From NCBI GenBank assembly GCA_025594325.1, contig JANHCV010000017.1, positions 248,001 through 312,000 of the forward strand: a DNA stretch of 64,000 bases. The letters run 5' to 3'. A program made the translations under genes and the position numbers. Below are positions 35,082 through 50,000 of this stretch, one piece after another. The stretch is from Blastocladiella emersonii ATCC 22665 (lineage: Eukaryota > Blastocladiomycota > Blastocladiomycetes > Blastocladiales > Blastocladiaceae). How positions within the stretch are numbered: the stretch's first letter is position 1; every line of letters begins with the position of its first letter. A model generated the notes under the pieces. The model did not search any database, had not been told where the DNA came from, and saw nothing but the letters and a program-made list of their open reading frames with translations.

Positions 35082-37888
35082 AACAACATTGCTCACGCAA
35101 TGGATCATGTATTTTATGGCAAGTAGTCTGCGAAGCAGAGACGGGGATGTCCGGCCCAATCGGACCCTCCACGGATCACAATATGCACGCAATGAATTGA
35201 CTGATGATAGGGATGTACCGAACCAGCCACGCGGACAATTGTCATGGTACTCAATCGAGACCACATTCAAGTCTTTGCTCTCCCGCATGTCAAGCTGGTT
35301 GAAGGCCCATTAATCACAGTATCGACCCAACAAGATATTTGACCATGGAAACATAGTAAACCAGCCACGCGGATAATTGTCATGGTACTCAATCAAAACC
35401 ATATTCAAGTCTTTGCTTTCCCGCATATCCAGCTGGCCAGGGACCCATAAATCACAGTATCGAACGAACAAGATATCTTACCATGGAAATATAGTTAACC
35501 AGCCACGCGGACAATTGTCATGGTACTCAATCGAGACCACATTCAAGTCTTTGCTCTCCCGCATGTCAAGCTGGTTGAAGGCCCATTAATCACAGTATCG
35601 ACCCAACAAGATATTTGACCATGGAAACATAGTAAACCAGCCACGCGGATAATTGTCATGGTACTCAATCAAAACCATATTCATATTTTTGCTTCCCCGC
35701 ATGTCAAGCTGGTTGAAGACCCATAAATCACAGTATCGAACCAACAAAATATCTGACCATGGAAATATAGTTAACCAGCCACGCGGATAATTGTCATGGT
35801 ACTCAATCAAAACCATATTCATATTTTTGCTTCCCCGCACGTCCAGCTGGTTGAAGGCCCATAAATCACAGTATCGACCCAACAAAGTATCTGACAACCG
35901 AAATATAGCAGACAATCCACGCAGACAATTGTCATGCCACCTAATCAAAACCATATTCAAGTCTTTGCTTTCCCACATGTCAAGCTGGTTGAAGGCCCAT
36001 AAATCACAGTATCGAACCAACGAAATATCTGACCATGGAAATATAGTAAAGCAGCCACGCAGATAATTGTCATGGTACTTAATCAAAACCATATTCATAT
36101 TTTTGCTTCCCCGCATGTCAAGCTGGTTGAAGGCCCATAAATCACAGTATCGAACGAACAAGATATCTTACCATGGAAATATAGTTAACCAGCCACGCAA
36201 ATGATTGTCATGCCACTTAATCAAAACCATACTCAAATGGTCGATTACCCTCACGTCCAAGCGGCCAAGGACCCAAACCGCCAGATACCCAAATCTACGA
36301 CCACGTTGCGCACACTCCACTAGCCAACTCTTCGATCCCCTAATTATGGAGCCCGTCGTCAAAGTCCACGGTCCAATCAACGAGGTAAACAGCGAACTTG
36401 TCAAACTGCCAACCTGCCAACCAAACACCCACGCCGCTTCTCAAGCCACGGTGGGCCCGCGCATTTGCGTTGCCGTCCCAGCCAACGAAGGAATGACTGA
36501 TGAGCCCTGGTAGCCTGCTAGACTGACAGCCTGACAGCGCCCGCTCAGTTGCTATTATCTATCTCGTAGGTAGTCTGGGAGGAGTTCGTTAGTCGATACG
36601 CGACCAGTCTCCTCCTGGCTGCCCGCTCTGCTGCCATCTCCAAGGCCCGCATGAAGATGGGCCAGGGAGGTTTACGAGCATTTCCTATCTCTCCTCTCTC
36701 CGTGTGAAACCATTCACCCGCGGACGGATGCGCACCACGCACCGTGCACCGCGCACCGCGCACCGCGCACCGCGCACCGTGCACCGCGCACCGCGCACCG
36801 CGCACAGCGCACCGCGGACAGCGCACCGCGGACAGCGCCCGATGCACCACACGCTGCGCACACGGCGCCAACGGCCACGCTGGTGTCACGCACACACACT
36901 CGCATGAACGGCAAGCAGGCAAGGCTTCCTCAACTCAACCATGATCCATCGTCCATGTCTGCTCGCTCCAACGGGTGCGCCTGCCTACCCTCCCAGTGCC
37001 ATCGATTGATTGATTCATGTCCAGTGCTGCCCATGCTTTCATGGCCGCGGGGTCCGTCAGAACGCCTTGCAATGCGTGCGCCTGCATGCACCTGCACTGC
37101 AGAGCGCTGCAGAGGGCTGCACAGCGCTGCGGAGGGCTGCAGAGGGCTAAGGCGGCAGGGCTTCTCCTCCTGCAGGGGACAGTACCAAGGCCAAGGAGTG
37201 CTAGTGACTACTAACGGAATGGTGATTGGCCCCCTTCACACGCTCCTGGCAGGACTGCGTGTGGGCGTGCGGGCGTTTGTGCGTGCGTGCCTTGATTCGT
37301 CCACCATCATACGCGCAAAGTGACCAAGTGACCAAGTGACCAAGTGACCAAGGTGACCAAGGTGACCAAGGTGACCAAGGTGACCAAGGTGACCAAGTGA
37401 CACACAAGCACCAAGCTAGGGTGGCCGGGCGGCCATGGAACGTACTGCATGGGAACCATTACCGTGGACTGGCCGCGGCCATTTATCGCAGCACAGCCCT
37501 GCCTGGCTCAGGACGCGGCGGGCGTGGGAGGCAGGCAGGGTAGATCGGTAGCAGCAGCAGGACCTGGCTAGCTGGCTGTCAAACAACACAAGTGAAGGGG
37601 TGCGTGAGGGAGGGTGTGTTGAATGAATGGATGGGTGGATGCAGGCAGAGAGAGACCTTCATACGTGTCGTGGGTGATGAGGATTGGTTGGCCACCATCC
37701 ACCAACGCCATGGCATGGCTGCGGGTGTCGCTGCGTGCGCCTTGGCGGGTGGTGTTGGTGGGTGGGTGGTCTTGGTGGGTGCTGTGGTGGTAGTGGAGCT
37801 AGAGTGGTGCCGTGGGGCTCTTGGGGTCCCCTTTCCTTCCTGTCTGGCCTAGGTGGGTCGGCGGACGCAGCGCGCATGCGGGCAAGGT
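35082..37888. repeat. Macrosatellite unit 13 (2,807 bp), copy of unit 12
   Basis: Same length and same private G (35220) as unit 12. Heptamers 36730-36841 (16); 8/9-bp array 37320-37396. I found no difference between the two units, so this is a very recent tandem duplication. Confidence 0.96.
35218..36276. repeat. 138-bp array of unit 13 (eight anchors, rearranged)
   Basis: Same order as unit 12: M3, M2', M3, M5, M5/M7 hybrid, M8, M9, M10. Confidence 0.9.
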
Positions 37889-40800
37889 AACAACATTGCT
37901 CACGCAATGGATCATGTATTTTATGGCAAGTAGTCTGCGAAGCAGAGACGGGGATGTCCGGCCCAATCGGACCCTCCACGGATCACAATATGCACGCAAT
38001 GAATTGACTGATGATAGGGATGTACCAAACCAGCCACGTAGACAATTGTCGTGGTTGTCGAACAAAACCATATTCAAATCTTTGGCAACGCGCCTGTCCA
38101 GCTAGCCAGGGACCCATGAATCACAGTATCGACCCAACAAGATACTAGACCATGGTAATATAGTAAACCAACCTCGTACATAATTGTCATGGTACTCAAA
38201 CAAAACCATATTCAAGTCTTTGCTTTCCCGCATATCCAGCTGGCCAGGGACCCATAAATCACAGTATCGAACGAACAAGATATCTTACCATGGAAATATA
38301 GTTAACCAGCCACGCGGACAATTGTCATGGTACTCAATCGAGACCACATTCAAGTCTTTGCTCTCCCGCATGTCAAGCTGGTTGAAGGCCCATTAATCAC
38401 AGTATCGACCCAACAAGATATTTGACCATGGAAACATAGTAAACCAGCCACGCGGATAATTGTCATGGTACTCAATCAAAACCATATTCATATTTTTGCT
38501 TCCCCGTATGTCAAGCTGGTTGAAGACCCATAACTCACAGTATCGACCCAACAAGATATTTGACCATGGAAACATAGTAAACCAGCCACGCGGATAATTG
38601 TCATGGTACTCAATCAAAACCATATTCATATTTTTGCTTCCCCGCATGTCAAGCTGGTTGAAGACCCATAAATCACAGTATCGAACCAACAAAATATCTG
38701 ACCATGGAAATATAGTTAACCAGCCACGCGGACAATTGTCATGGTACTCAATCGAAACCACATTCAAGTCTTTGCTCTCCCGCATGTCAAGCTGGTTGAA
38801 GGCCCATTAATCACAGTATCGACCCAACAAGATATTTGACCATGGAAACATAGTAAACCAGCCACGCGGATAATTGTCATGGTACTCAATCAAAACCATA
38901 TTCAAGTCTTTGCTTTCCCGCACGTCCAGCTGGTTGAAGGCCCATAAATCACAGTATCGACCCAACAAAGTATCTGACAACCGAAATATAGCAGACAATC
39001 CACGCAGACAATTGTCATGCCACCTAATCAAAACCATATTCAAGTCTTTGCTTTCCCACATGTCAAGCTGGTTGAAGGCCCATAAATCACAGTATCGAAC
39101 CAACGAAATATCTGACCATGGAAATATAGTAAAGCAGCCACGCAGATAATTGTCATGGTACTTAATCAAAACCATATTCATATTTTTGCTTCCCCGCATG
39201 TCAAGCTGGTTGAAGGCCCATAAATCACAGTATCGAACGAACAAGATATCTTACCATGGAAATATAGTTAACCAGCCACGCAAATGATTGTCATGCCACT
39301 TAATCAAAACCATACTCAAATGGTCGATTACCCTCACGTCCAAGCGGCCAAGGACCCAAACCGCCAGATACCCAAATCTACGACCACGTTGCGCACACTC
39401 CACTAGCCAACTCTTCGATCCCCTAATTATGGAGCCCGTCGTCAAAGTCCACGGTCCAATCAACGAGGTAAACAGCGAACTTGTCAAACTGCCAACCTGC
39501 CAACCAAACACCCACGCCGCTTCTCAAGCCACGGTGGGCCCGCGCATTTGCGTTGCCGTCCCAGCCAACGAAGGAATGACTGATGAGCCCTGGTAGCCTG
39601 CTAGACTGACAGCCTGACAGCGCCCGCTCAGTTGCTATTATCTATCTCGTAGGTAGTCTGGGAGGAGTTCGTTAGTCGATACGCGACCAGTCTCCTCCTG
39701 GCTGCCCGCTCTGCTGCCATCTCCAAGGCCCGCATGAAGATGGGCCAGGGAGGTTTACGAGCATTTCCTATCTCTCCTCTCTCCGTGTGAAACCATTCAC
39801 CCGCGGACGGATGCGCACCACGCACCGTGCACCGCGCACCGCGCACCGCGCACCGCGCACCGTGCACCGCGCACCGCGCACCGCGCACAGCGCACCGCGG
39901 ACAGCGCCCGATGCACCACACGCTGCGCACACGGCGCCAACGGCCACGCTGGTGTCACGCACACACACTCGCATGAACGGCAAGCAGGCAAGGCTTCCTC
40001 AACTCAACCATGATCCATCGTCCATGTCTGCTCGCTCCAACGGGTGCGCCTGCCTACCCTCCCAGTGCCATCGATTGATTGATTCATGTCCAGTGCTGCC
40101 CATGCTTTCATGGCCGCGGGGTCCGTCAGAACGCCTTGCAATGCGTGCGCCTGCATGCACCTGCACTGCAGAGCGCTGCAGAGGGCTGCACAGCGCTGCG
40201 GAGGGCTGCAGAGGGCTAAGGCGGCAGGGCTTCTCCTCCTGCAGGGGACAGTACCAAGGCCAAGGAGTGCTAGTGACTACTAACGGAATGGTGATTGGCC
40301 CCCTTCACACGCTCCTGGCAGGACTGCGTGTGGGCGTGCGGGCGTTTGTGCGTGCGTGCCTTGATTCGTCCACCATCATACGCGCAAAGTGACCAAGTGA
40401 CCAAGTGACCAAGTGACCAAGGTGACCAAGGTGACCAAGGTGACCAAGGTGACCAAGGTGACCAAGTGACACACAAGCACCAAGCTAGGGTGGCCGGGCG
40501 GCCATGGAACGTACTGCATGGGAACCATTACCGTGGACTGGCCGCGGCCATTTATCGCAGCACAGCCCTGCCTGGCTCAGGACGCGGCGGGCGTGGGAGG
40601 CAGGCAGGGTAGATCGGTAGCAGCAGCAGGACCTGGCTAGCTGGCTGTCAAACAACACAAGTGAAGGGGTGCGTGAGGGAGGGTGTGTTGAATGAATGGA
40701 TGGGTGGATGCAGGCAGAGAGAGACCTTCATACGTGTCGTGGGTGATGAGGATTGGTTGGCCACCATCCACCAACGCCATGGCATGGCTGCGGGTGTCGC

Positions 40801-40957
40801 TGCGTGCGCCTTGGCGGGTGGTGTTGGTGGGTGGGTGGTCTTGGTGGGTGCTGTGGTGGTAGTGGAGCTAGAGTGGTGCCGTGGGGCTCTTGGGGTCCCC
40901 TTTCCTTCCTGTCTGGCCTAGGTGGGTCGGCGGACGCAGCGCGCATGCGGGCAAGGT
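37889..40957. repeat. Macrosatellite unit 14 (3,069 bp)
   Basis: Standard. Heptamers 39813-39910 (14); 8/9-bp array 40389-40465. M1 carries GATACTAGACC in place of GATATTAGACC, shared with units 15 and 22. Confidence 0.96.
38025..39359. repeat. 138-bp array of unit 14 (M1-M10, standard)
   Basis: Ten anchors, standard order, with the C variant in M1. Confidence 0.95.
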
Positions 40958-43900
40958 AACAACATTGCTCACGCAATGGATCATGTATTTTATGGCAAGT
41001 AGTCTGCGAAGCAGAGACGGGGATGTCCGGCCCAATCGGACCCTCCACGGATCACAATATGCACGCAATGAATTGACTGATGATAGGGATGTACCAAACC
41101 AGCCACGTAGACAATTGTCGTGGTTGTCGAACAAAACCATATTCAAATCTTTGGCAACGCGCCTGTCCAGCTAGCCAGGGACCCATGAATCACAGTATCG
41201 ACCCAACAAGATACTAGACCATGGTAATATAGTAAACCAACCTCGTACATAATTGTCATGGTACTCAAACAAAACCATATTCAAGTCTTTGCTTTCCCGC
41301 ATATCCAGCTGGCCAGGGACCCATAAATCACAGTATCGAACGAACAAGATATCTTACCATGGAAATATAGTTAACCAGCCACGCGGACAATTGTCATGGT
41401 ACTCAATCGAGACCACATTCAAGTCTTTGCTCTCCCGCATGTCAAGCTGGTTGAAGGCCCATTAATCACAGTATCGACCCAACAAGATATTTGACCATGG
41501 AAACATAGTAAACCAGCCACGCGGATAATTGTCATGGTACTCAATCAAAACCATATTCATATTTTTGCTTCCCCGTATGTCAAGCTGGTTGAAGACCCAT
41601 AACTCACAGTATCGACCCAACAAGATATTTGACCATGGAAACATAGTAAACCAGCCACGCGGATAATTGTCATGGTACTCAATCAAAACCATATTCATAT
41701 TTTTGCTTCCCCGCATGTCAAGCTGGTTGAAGACCCATAAATCACAGTATCGAACCAACAAAATATCTGACCATGGAAATATAGTTAACCAGCCACGCGG
41801 ACAATTGTCATGGTACTCAATCGAAACCACATTCAAGTCTTTGCTCTCCCGCATGTCAAGCTGGTTGAAGGCCCATTAATCACAGTATCGACCCAACAAG
41901 ATATTTGACCATGGAAACATAGTAAACCAGCCACGCGGATAATTGTCATGGTACTCAATCAAAACCATATTCAAGTCTTTGCTTTCCCGCACGTCCAGCT
42001 GGTTGAAGGCCCATAAATCACAGTATCGACCCAACAAAGTATCTGACAACCGAAATATAGCAGACAATCCACGCAGACAATTGTCATGCCACCTAATCAA
42101 AACCATATTCAAGTCTTTGCTTTCCCACATGTCAAGCTGGTTGAAGGCCCATAAATCACAGTATCGAACCAACGAAATATCTGACCATGGAAATATAGTA
42201 AAGCAGCCACGCAGATAATTGTCATGGTACTTAATCAAAACCATATTCATATTTTTGCTTCCCCGCATGTCAAGCTGGTTGAAGGCCCATAAATCACAGT
42301 ATCGAACGAACAAGATATCTTACCATGGAAATATAGTTAACCAGCCACGCAAATGATTGTCATGCCACTTAATCAAAACCATACTCAAATGGTCGATTAC
42401 CCTCACGTCCAAGCGGCCAAGGACCCAAACCGCCAGATACCCAAATCTACGACCACGTTGCGCACACTCCACTAGCCAACTCTTCGATCCCCTAATTATG
42501 GAGCCCGTCGTCAAAGTCCACGGTCCAATCAACGAGGTAAACAGCGAACTTGTCAAACTGCCAACCTGCCAACCAAACACCCACGCCGCTTCTCAAGCCA
42601 CGGTGGGCCCGCGCATTTGCGTTGCCGTCCCAGCCAACGAAGGAATGACTGATGAGCCCTGGTAGCCTGCTAGACTGACAGCCTGACAGCGCCCGCTCAG
42701 TTGCTATTATCTATCTCGTAGGTAGTCTGGGAGGAGTTCGTTAGTCGATACGCGACCAGTCTCCTCCTGGCTGCCCGCTCTGCTGCCATCTCCAAGGCCC
42801 GCATGAAGATGGGCCAGGGAGGTTTACGAGCATTTCCTATCTCTCCTCTCTCCGTGTGAAACCATTCACCCGCGGACGGATGCGCACCACGCACCGTGCA
42901 CCGCGCACCGCGCACCGCGCACCGCGCACCGTGCACCGCGCACCGCGCACCGCGCACAGCGCACCGCGGACAGCGCCCGATGCACCACACGCTGCGCACA
43001 CGGCGCCAACGGCCACGCTGGTGTCACGCACACACACTCGCATGAACGGCAAGCAGGCAAGGCTTCCTCAACTCAACCATGATCCATCGTCCATGTCTGC
43101 TCGCTCCAACGGGTGCGCCTGCCTACCCTCCCAGTGCCATCGATTGATTGATTCATGTCCAGTGCTGCCCATGCTTTCATGGCCGCGGGGTCCGTCAGAA
43201 CGCCTTGCAATGCGTGCGCCTGCATGCACCTGCACTGCAGAGCGCTGCAGAGGGCTGCACAGCGCTGCGGAGGGCTGCAGAGGGCTAAGGCGGCAGGGCT
43301 TCTCCTCCTGCAGGGGACAGTACCAAGGCCAAGGAGTGCTAGTGACTACTAACGGAATGGTGATTGGCCCCCTTCACACGCTCCTGGCAGGACTGCGTGT
43401 GGGCGTGCGGGCGTTTGTGCGTGCGTGCCTTGATTCGTCCACCATCATACGCGCAAAGTGACCAAGTGACCAAGTGACCAAGTGACCAAGGTGACCAAGG
43501 TGACCAAGGTGACCAAGGTGACCAAGGTGACCAAGTGACACACAAGCACCAAGCTAGGGTGGCCGGGCGGCCATGGAACGTACTGCATGGGAACCATTAC
43601 CGTGGACTGGCCGCGGCCATTTATCGCAGCACAGCCCTGCCTGGCTCAGGACGCGGCGGGCGTGGGAGGCAGGCAGGGTAGATCGGTAGCAGCAGCAGGA
43701 CCTGGCTAGCTGGCTGTCAAACAACACAAGTGAAGGGGTGCGTGAGGGAGGGTGTGTTGAATGAATGGATGGGTGGATGCAGGCAGAGAGAGACCTTCAT
43801 ACGTGTCGTGGGTGATGAGGATTGGTTGGCCACCATCCACCAACGCCATGGCATGGCTGCGGGTGTCGCTGCGTGCGCCTTGGCGGGTGGTGTTGGTGGG

Positions 43901-44026
43901 TGGGTGGTCTTGGTGGGTGCTGTGGTGGTAGTGGAGCTAGAGTGGTGCCGTGGGGCTCTTGGGGTCCCCTTTCCTTCCTGTCTGGCCTAGGTGGGTCGGC
44001 GGACGCAGCGCGCATGCGGGCAAGGT
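40958..44026. repeat. Macrosatellite unit 15 (3,069 bp)
   Basis: Standard, with the M1 C variant. Heptamers 42882-42979 (14); 8/9-bp array 43458-43534. Confidence 0.96.
41094..42428. repeat. 138-bp array of unit 15 (M1-M10, standard)
   Basis: Ten anchors, standard order, with the C variant in M1. Confidence 0.95.
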
Positions 44027-47000
44027 AACAACATTGCTCACGCAATGGATCATGTATTTTATGGCAAGTAGTCTGCGAAGCAGAGACGGGGATGTCCGGC
44101 CCAATCGGACCCTCCACGGATCACAATATGCACGCAATGAATTGACTGATGATAGGGATGTACCAAACCAGCCACGTAGACAATTGTCGTGGTTGTCGAA
44201 CAAAACCATATTCAAATCTTTGGCAACGCGCCTGTCCAGCTAGCCAGGGACCCATGAATCACAGTATCGACCCAACAAGATATTAGACCATGGTAATATA
44301 GTAAACCAACCTCGTACATAATTGTCATGGTACTCAAACAAAACCATATTCAAGTCTTTGCTTTCCCGCATATCCAGCTGGCCAGGGACCCATAAATCAC
44401 AGTATCGAACGAACAAGATATCTTACCATGGAAATATAGTTAACCAGCCACGCGGACAATTGTCATGGTACTCAATCGAGACCACATTCAAGTCTTTGCT
44501 CTCCCGCATGTCAAGCTGGTTGAAGGCCCATTAATCACAGTATCGACCCAACAAGATATTTGACCATGGAAACATAGTAAACCAGCCACGCGGATAATTG
44601 TCATGGTACTCAATCAAAACCATATTCATATTTTTGCTTCCCCGTATGTCAAGCTGGTTGAAGACCCATAACTCACAGTATCGACCCAACAAGATATTTG
44701 ACCATGGAAACATAGTAAACCAGCCACGCGGATAATTGTCATGGTACTCAATCAAAACCATATTCATATTTTTGCTTCCCCGCATGTCAAGCTGGTTGAA
44801 GACCCATAAATCACAGTATCGAACCAACAAAATATCTGACCATGGAAATATAGTTAACCAGCCACGCGGACAATTGTCATGGTACTCAATCGAAACCACA
44901 TTCAAGTCTTTGCTCTCCCGCATGTCAAGCTGGTTGAAGGCCCATTAATCACAGTATCGACCCAACAAGATATTTGACCATGGAAACATAGTAAACCAGC
45001 CACGCGGATAATTGTCATGGTACTCAATCAAAACCATATTCAAGTCTTTGCTTTCCCGCACGTCCAGCTGGTTGAAGGCCCATAAATCACAGTATCGACC
45101 CAACAAAGTATCTGACAACCGAAATATAGCAGACAATCCACGCAGACAATTGTCATGCCACCTAATCAAAACCATATTCAAGTCTTTGCTTTCCCACATG
45201 TCAAGCTGGTTGAAGGCCCATAAATCACAGTATCGAACCAACGAAATATCTGACCATGGAAATATAGTAAAGCAGCCACGCAGATAATTGTCATGGTACT
45301 TAATCAAAACCATATTCATATTTTTGCTTCCCCGCATGTCAAGCTGGTTGAAGGCCCATAAATCACAGTATCGAACGAACAAGATATCTTACCATGGAAA
45401 TATAGTTAACCAGCCACGCAAATGATTGTCATGCCACTTAATCAAAACCATACTCAAATGGTCGATTACCCTCACGTCCAAGCGGCCAAGGACCCAAACC
45501 GCCAGATACCCAAATCTACGACCACGTTGCGCACACTCCACTAGCCAACTCTTCGATCCCCTAATTATGGAGCCCGTCGTCAAAGTCCACGGTCCAATCA
45601 ACGAGGTAAACAGCGAACTTGTCAAACTGCCAACCTGCCAACCAAACACCCACGCCGCTTCTCAAGCCACGGTGGGCCCGCGCATTTGCGTTGCCGTCCC
45701 AGCCAACGAAGGAATGACTGATGAGCCCTGGTAGCCTGCTAGACTGACAGCCTGACAGCGCCCGCTCAGTTGCTATTATCTATCTCGTAGGTAGTCTGGG
45801 AGGAGTTCGTTAGTCGATACGCGACCAGTCTCCTCCTGGCTGCCCGCTCTGCTGCCATCTCCAAGGCCCGCATGAAGATGGGCCAGGGAGGTTTACGAGC
45901 ATTTCCTATCTCTCCTCTCTCCGTGTGAAACCATTCACCCGCGGACGGATGCGCACCACGCACCGTGCACCGCGCACCGCGCACCGCGCACCGCGCACCG
46001 TGCACCGCGCACCGCGCACCGCGCACAGCGCACCGCGGACAGCGCCCGATGCACCACACGCTGCGCACACGGCGCCAACGGCCACGCTGGTGTCACGCAC
46101 ACACACTCGCATGAACGGCAAGCAGGCAAGGCTTCCTCAACTCAACCATGATCCATCGTCCATGTCTGCTCGCTCCAACGGGTGCGCCTGCCTACCCTCC
46201 CAGTGCCATCGATTGATTGATTCATGTCCAGTGCTGCCCATGCTTTCATGGCCGCGGGGTCCGTCAGAACGCCTTGCAATGCGTGCGCCTGCATGCACCT
46301 GCACTGCAGAGCGCTGCAGAGGGCTGCACAGCGCTGCGGAGGGCTGCAGAGGGCTAAGGCGGCAGGGCTTCTCCTCCTGCAGGGGACAGTACCAAGGCCA
46401 AGGAGTGCTAGTGACTACTAACGGAATGGTGATTGGCCCCCTTCACACGCTCCTGGCAGGACTGCGTGTGGGCGTGCGGGCGTTTGTGCGTGCGTGCCTT
46501 GATTCGTCCACCATCATACGCGCAAAGTGACCAAGTGACCAAGTGACCAAGTGACCAAGGTGACCAAGGTGACCAAGGTGACCAAGGTGACCAAGGTGAC
46601 CAAGTGACACACAAGCACCAAGCTAGGGTGGCCGGGCGGCCATGGAACGTACTGCATGGGAACCATTACCGTGGACTGGCCGCGGCCATTTATCGCAGCA
46701 CAGCCCTGCCTGGCTCAGGACGCGGCGGGCGTGGGAGGCAGGCAGGGTAGATCGGTAGCAGCAGCAGGACCTGGCTAGCTGGCTGTCAAACAACACAAGT
46801 GAAGGGGTGCGTGAGGGAGGGTGTGTTGAATGAATGGATGGGTGGATGCAGGCAGAGAGAGACCTTCATACGTGTCGTGGGTGATGAGGATTGGTTGGCC
46901 ACCATCCACCAACGCCATGGCATGGCTGCGGGTGTCGCTGCGTGCGCCTTGGCGGGTGGTGTTGGTGGGTGGGTGGTCTTGGTGGGTGCTGTGGTGGTAG

Positions 47001-47095
47001 TGGAGCTAGAGTGGTGCCGTGGGGCTCTTGGGGTCCCCTTTCCTTCCTGTCTGGCCTAGGTGGGTCGGCGGACGCAGCGCGCATGCGGGCAAGGT
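44027..47095. repeat. Macrosatellite unit 16 (3,069 bp)
   Basis: Standard. Heptamers 45951-46048 (14); 8/9-bp array 46527-46603. Confidence 0.96.
44163..45497. repeat. 138-bp array of unit 16 (M1-M10, standard)
   Basis: Ten anchors, standard order. Confidence 0.95.
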
Positions 47096-50000
47096 AACAA
47101 CATTGCTCACGCAATGGATCATGTATTTTATGGCAAGTAGTCTGCGAAGCAGAGACGGGGATGTCCGGCCCAATCGGACCCTCCACGGATCACAATATGC
47201 ACGCAATGAATTGACTGATGATAGGGATGTACCAAACCAGCCACGTAGACAATTGTCGTGGTTGTCGAACAAAACCATATTCAAATCTTTGGCAACGCGC
47301 CTGTCCAGCTAGCCAGGGACCCATGAATCACAGTATCGACCCAACAAGATATTAGACCATGGTAATATAGTAAACCAACCTCGTACATAATTGTCATGGT
47401 ACTCAAACAAAACCATATTCAAGTCTTTGCTTTCCCGCATATCCAGCTGGCCAGGGACCCATAAATCACAGTATCGAACGAACAAGATATCTTACCATGG
47501 AAATATAGTTAACCAGCCACGCGGACAATTGTCATGGTACTCAATCGAGACCACATTCAAGTCTTTGCTCTCCCGCATGTCAAGCTGGTTGAAGGCCCAT
47601 TAATCACAGTATCGACCCAACAAGATATTTGACCATGGAAACATAGTAAACCAGCCACGCGGATAATTGTCATGGTACTCAATCAAAACCATATTCATAT
47701 TTTTGCTTCCCCGTATGTCAAGCTGGTTGAAGACCCATAACTCACAGTATCGACCCAACAAGATATTTGACCATGGAAACATAGTAAACCAGCCACGCGG
47801 ATAATTGTCATGGTACTCAATCAAAACCATATTCATATTTTTGCTTCCCCGCATGTCAAGCTGGTTGAAGACCCATAAATCACAGTATCGAACCAACAAA
47901 ATATCTGACCATGGAAATATAGTTAACCAGCCACGCGGACAATTGTCATGGTACTCAATCGAAACCACATTCAAGTCTTTGCTCTCCCGCATGTCAAGCT
48001 GGTTGAAGGCCCATTAATCACAGTATCGACCCAACAAGATATTTGACCATGGAAACATAGTAAACCAGCCACGCGGATAATTGTCATGGTACTCAATCAA
48101 AACCATATTCAAGTCTTTGCTTTCCCGCACGTCCAGCTGGTTGAAGGCCCATAAATCACAGTATCGACCCAACAAAGTATCTGACAACCGAAATATAGCA
48201 GACAATCCACGCAGACAATTGTCATGCCACCTAATCAAAACCATATTCAAGTCTTTGCTTTCCCACATGTCAAGCTGGTTGAAGGCCCATAAATCACAGT
48301 ATCGAACCAACGAAATATCTGACCATGGAAATATAGTAAAGCAGCCACGCAGATAATTGTCATGGTACTTAATCAAAACCATATTCATATTTTTGCTTCC
48401 CCGCATGTCAAGCTGGTTGAAGGCCCATAAATCACAGTATCGAACGAACAAGATATCTTACCATGGAAATATAGTTAACCAGCCACGCAAATGATTGTCA
48501 TGCCACTTAATCAAAACCATACTCAAATGGTCGATTACCCTCACGTCCAAGCGGCCAAGGACCCAAACCGCCAGATACCCAAATCTACGACCACGTTGCG
48601 CACACTCCACTAGCCAACTCTTCGATCCCCTAATTATGGAGCCCGTCGTCAAAGTCCACGGTCCAATCAACGAGGTAAACAGCGAACTTGTCAAACTGCC
48701 AACCTGCCAACCAAACACCCACGCCGCTTCTCAAGCCACGGTGGGCCCGCGCATTTGCGTTGCCGTCCCAGCCAACGAAGGAATGACTGATGAGCCCTGG
48801 TAGCCTGCTAGACTGACAGCCTGACAGCGCCCGCTCAGTTGCTATTATCTATCTCGTAGGTAGTCTGGGAGGAGTTCGTTAGTCGATACGCGACCAGTCT
48901 CCTCCTGGCTGCCCGCTCTGCTGCCATCTCCAAGGCCCGCATGAAGATGGGCCAGGGAGGTTTACGAGCATTTCCTATCTCTCCTCTCTCCGTGTGAAAC
49001 CATTCACCCGCGGACGGATGCGCACCACGCACCGTGCACCGCGCACCGCGCACCGCGCACCGCGCACCGTGCACCGCGCACCGCGCACCGCGCACAGCGC
49101 ACCGCGGACAGCGCCCGATGCACCACACGCTGCGCACACGGCGCCAACGGCCACGCTGGTGTCACGCACACACACTCGCATGAACGGCAAGCAGGCAAGG
49201 CTTCCTCAACTCAACCATGATCCATCGTCCATGTCTGCTCGCTCCAACGGGTGCGCCTGCCTACCCTCCCAGTGCCATCGATTGATTGATTCATGTCCAG
49301 TGCTGCCCATGCTTTCATGGCCGCGGGGTCCGTCAGAACGCCTTGCAATGCGTGCGCCTGCATGCACCTGCACTGCAGAGCGCTGCAGAGGGCTGCACAG
49401 CGCTGCGGAGGGCTGCAGAGGGCTAAGGCGGCAGGGCTTCTCCTCCTGCAGGGGACAGTACCAAGGCCAAGGAGTGCTAGTGACTACTAACGGAATGGTG
49501 ATTGGCCCCCTTCACACGCTCCTGGCAGGACTGCGTGTGGGCGTGCGGGCGTTTGTGCGTGCGTGCCTTGATTCGTCCACCATCATACGCGCAAAGTGAC
49601 CAAGTGACCAAGTGACCAAGTGACCAAGGTGACCAAGGTGACCAAGGTGACCAAGGTGACCAAGGTGACCAAGTGACACACAAGCACCAAGCTAGGGTGG
49701 CCGGGCGGCCATGGAACGTACTGCATGGGAACCATTACCGTGGACTGGCCGCGGCCATTTATCGCAGCACAGCCCTGCCTGGCTCAGGACGCGGCGGGCG
49801 TGGGAGGCAGGCAGGGTAGATCGGTAGCAGCAGCAGGACCTGGCTAGCTGGCTGTCAAACAACACAAGTGAAGGGGTGCGTGAGGGAGGGTGTGTTGAAT
49901 GAATGGATGGGTGGATGCAGGCAGAGAGAGACCTTCATACGTGTCGTGGGTGATGAGGATTGGTTGGCCACCATCCACCAACGCCATGGCATGGCTGCGG

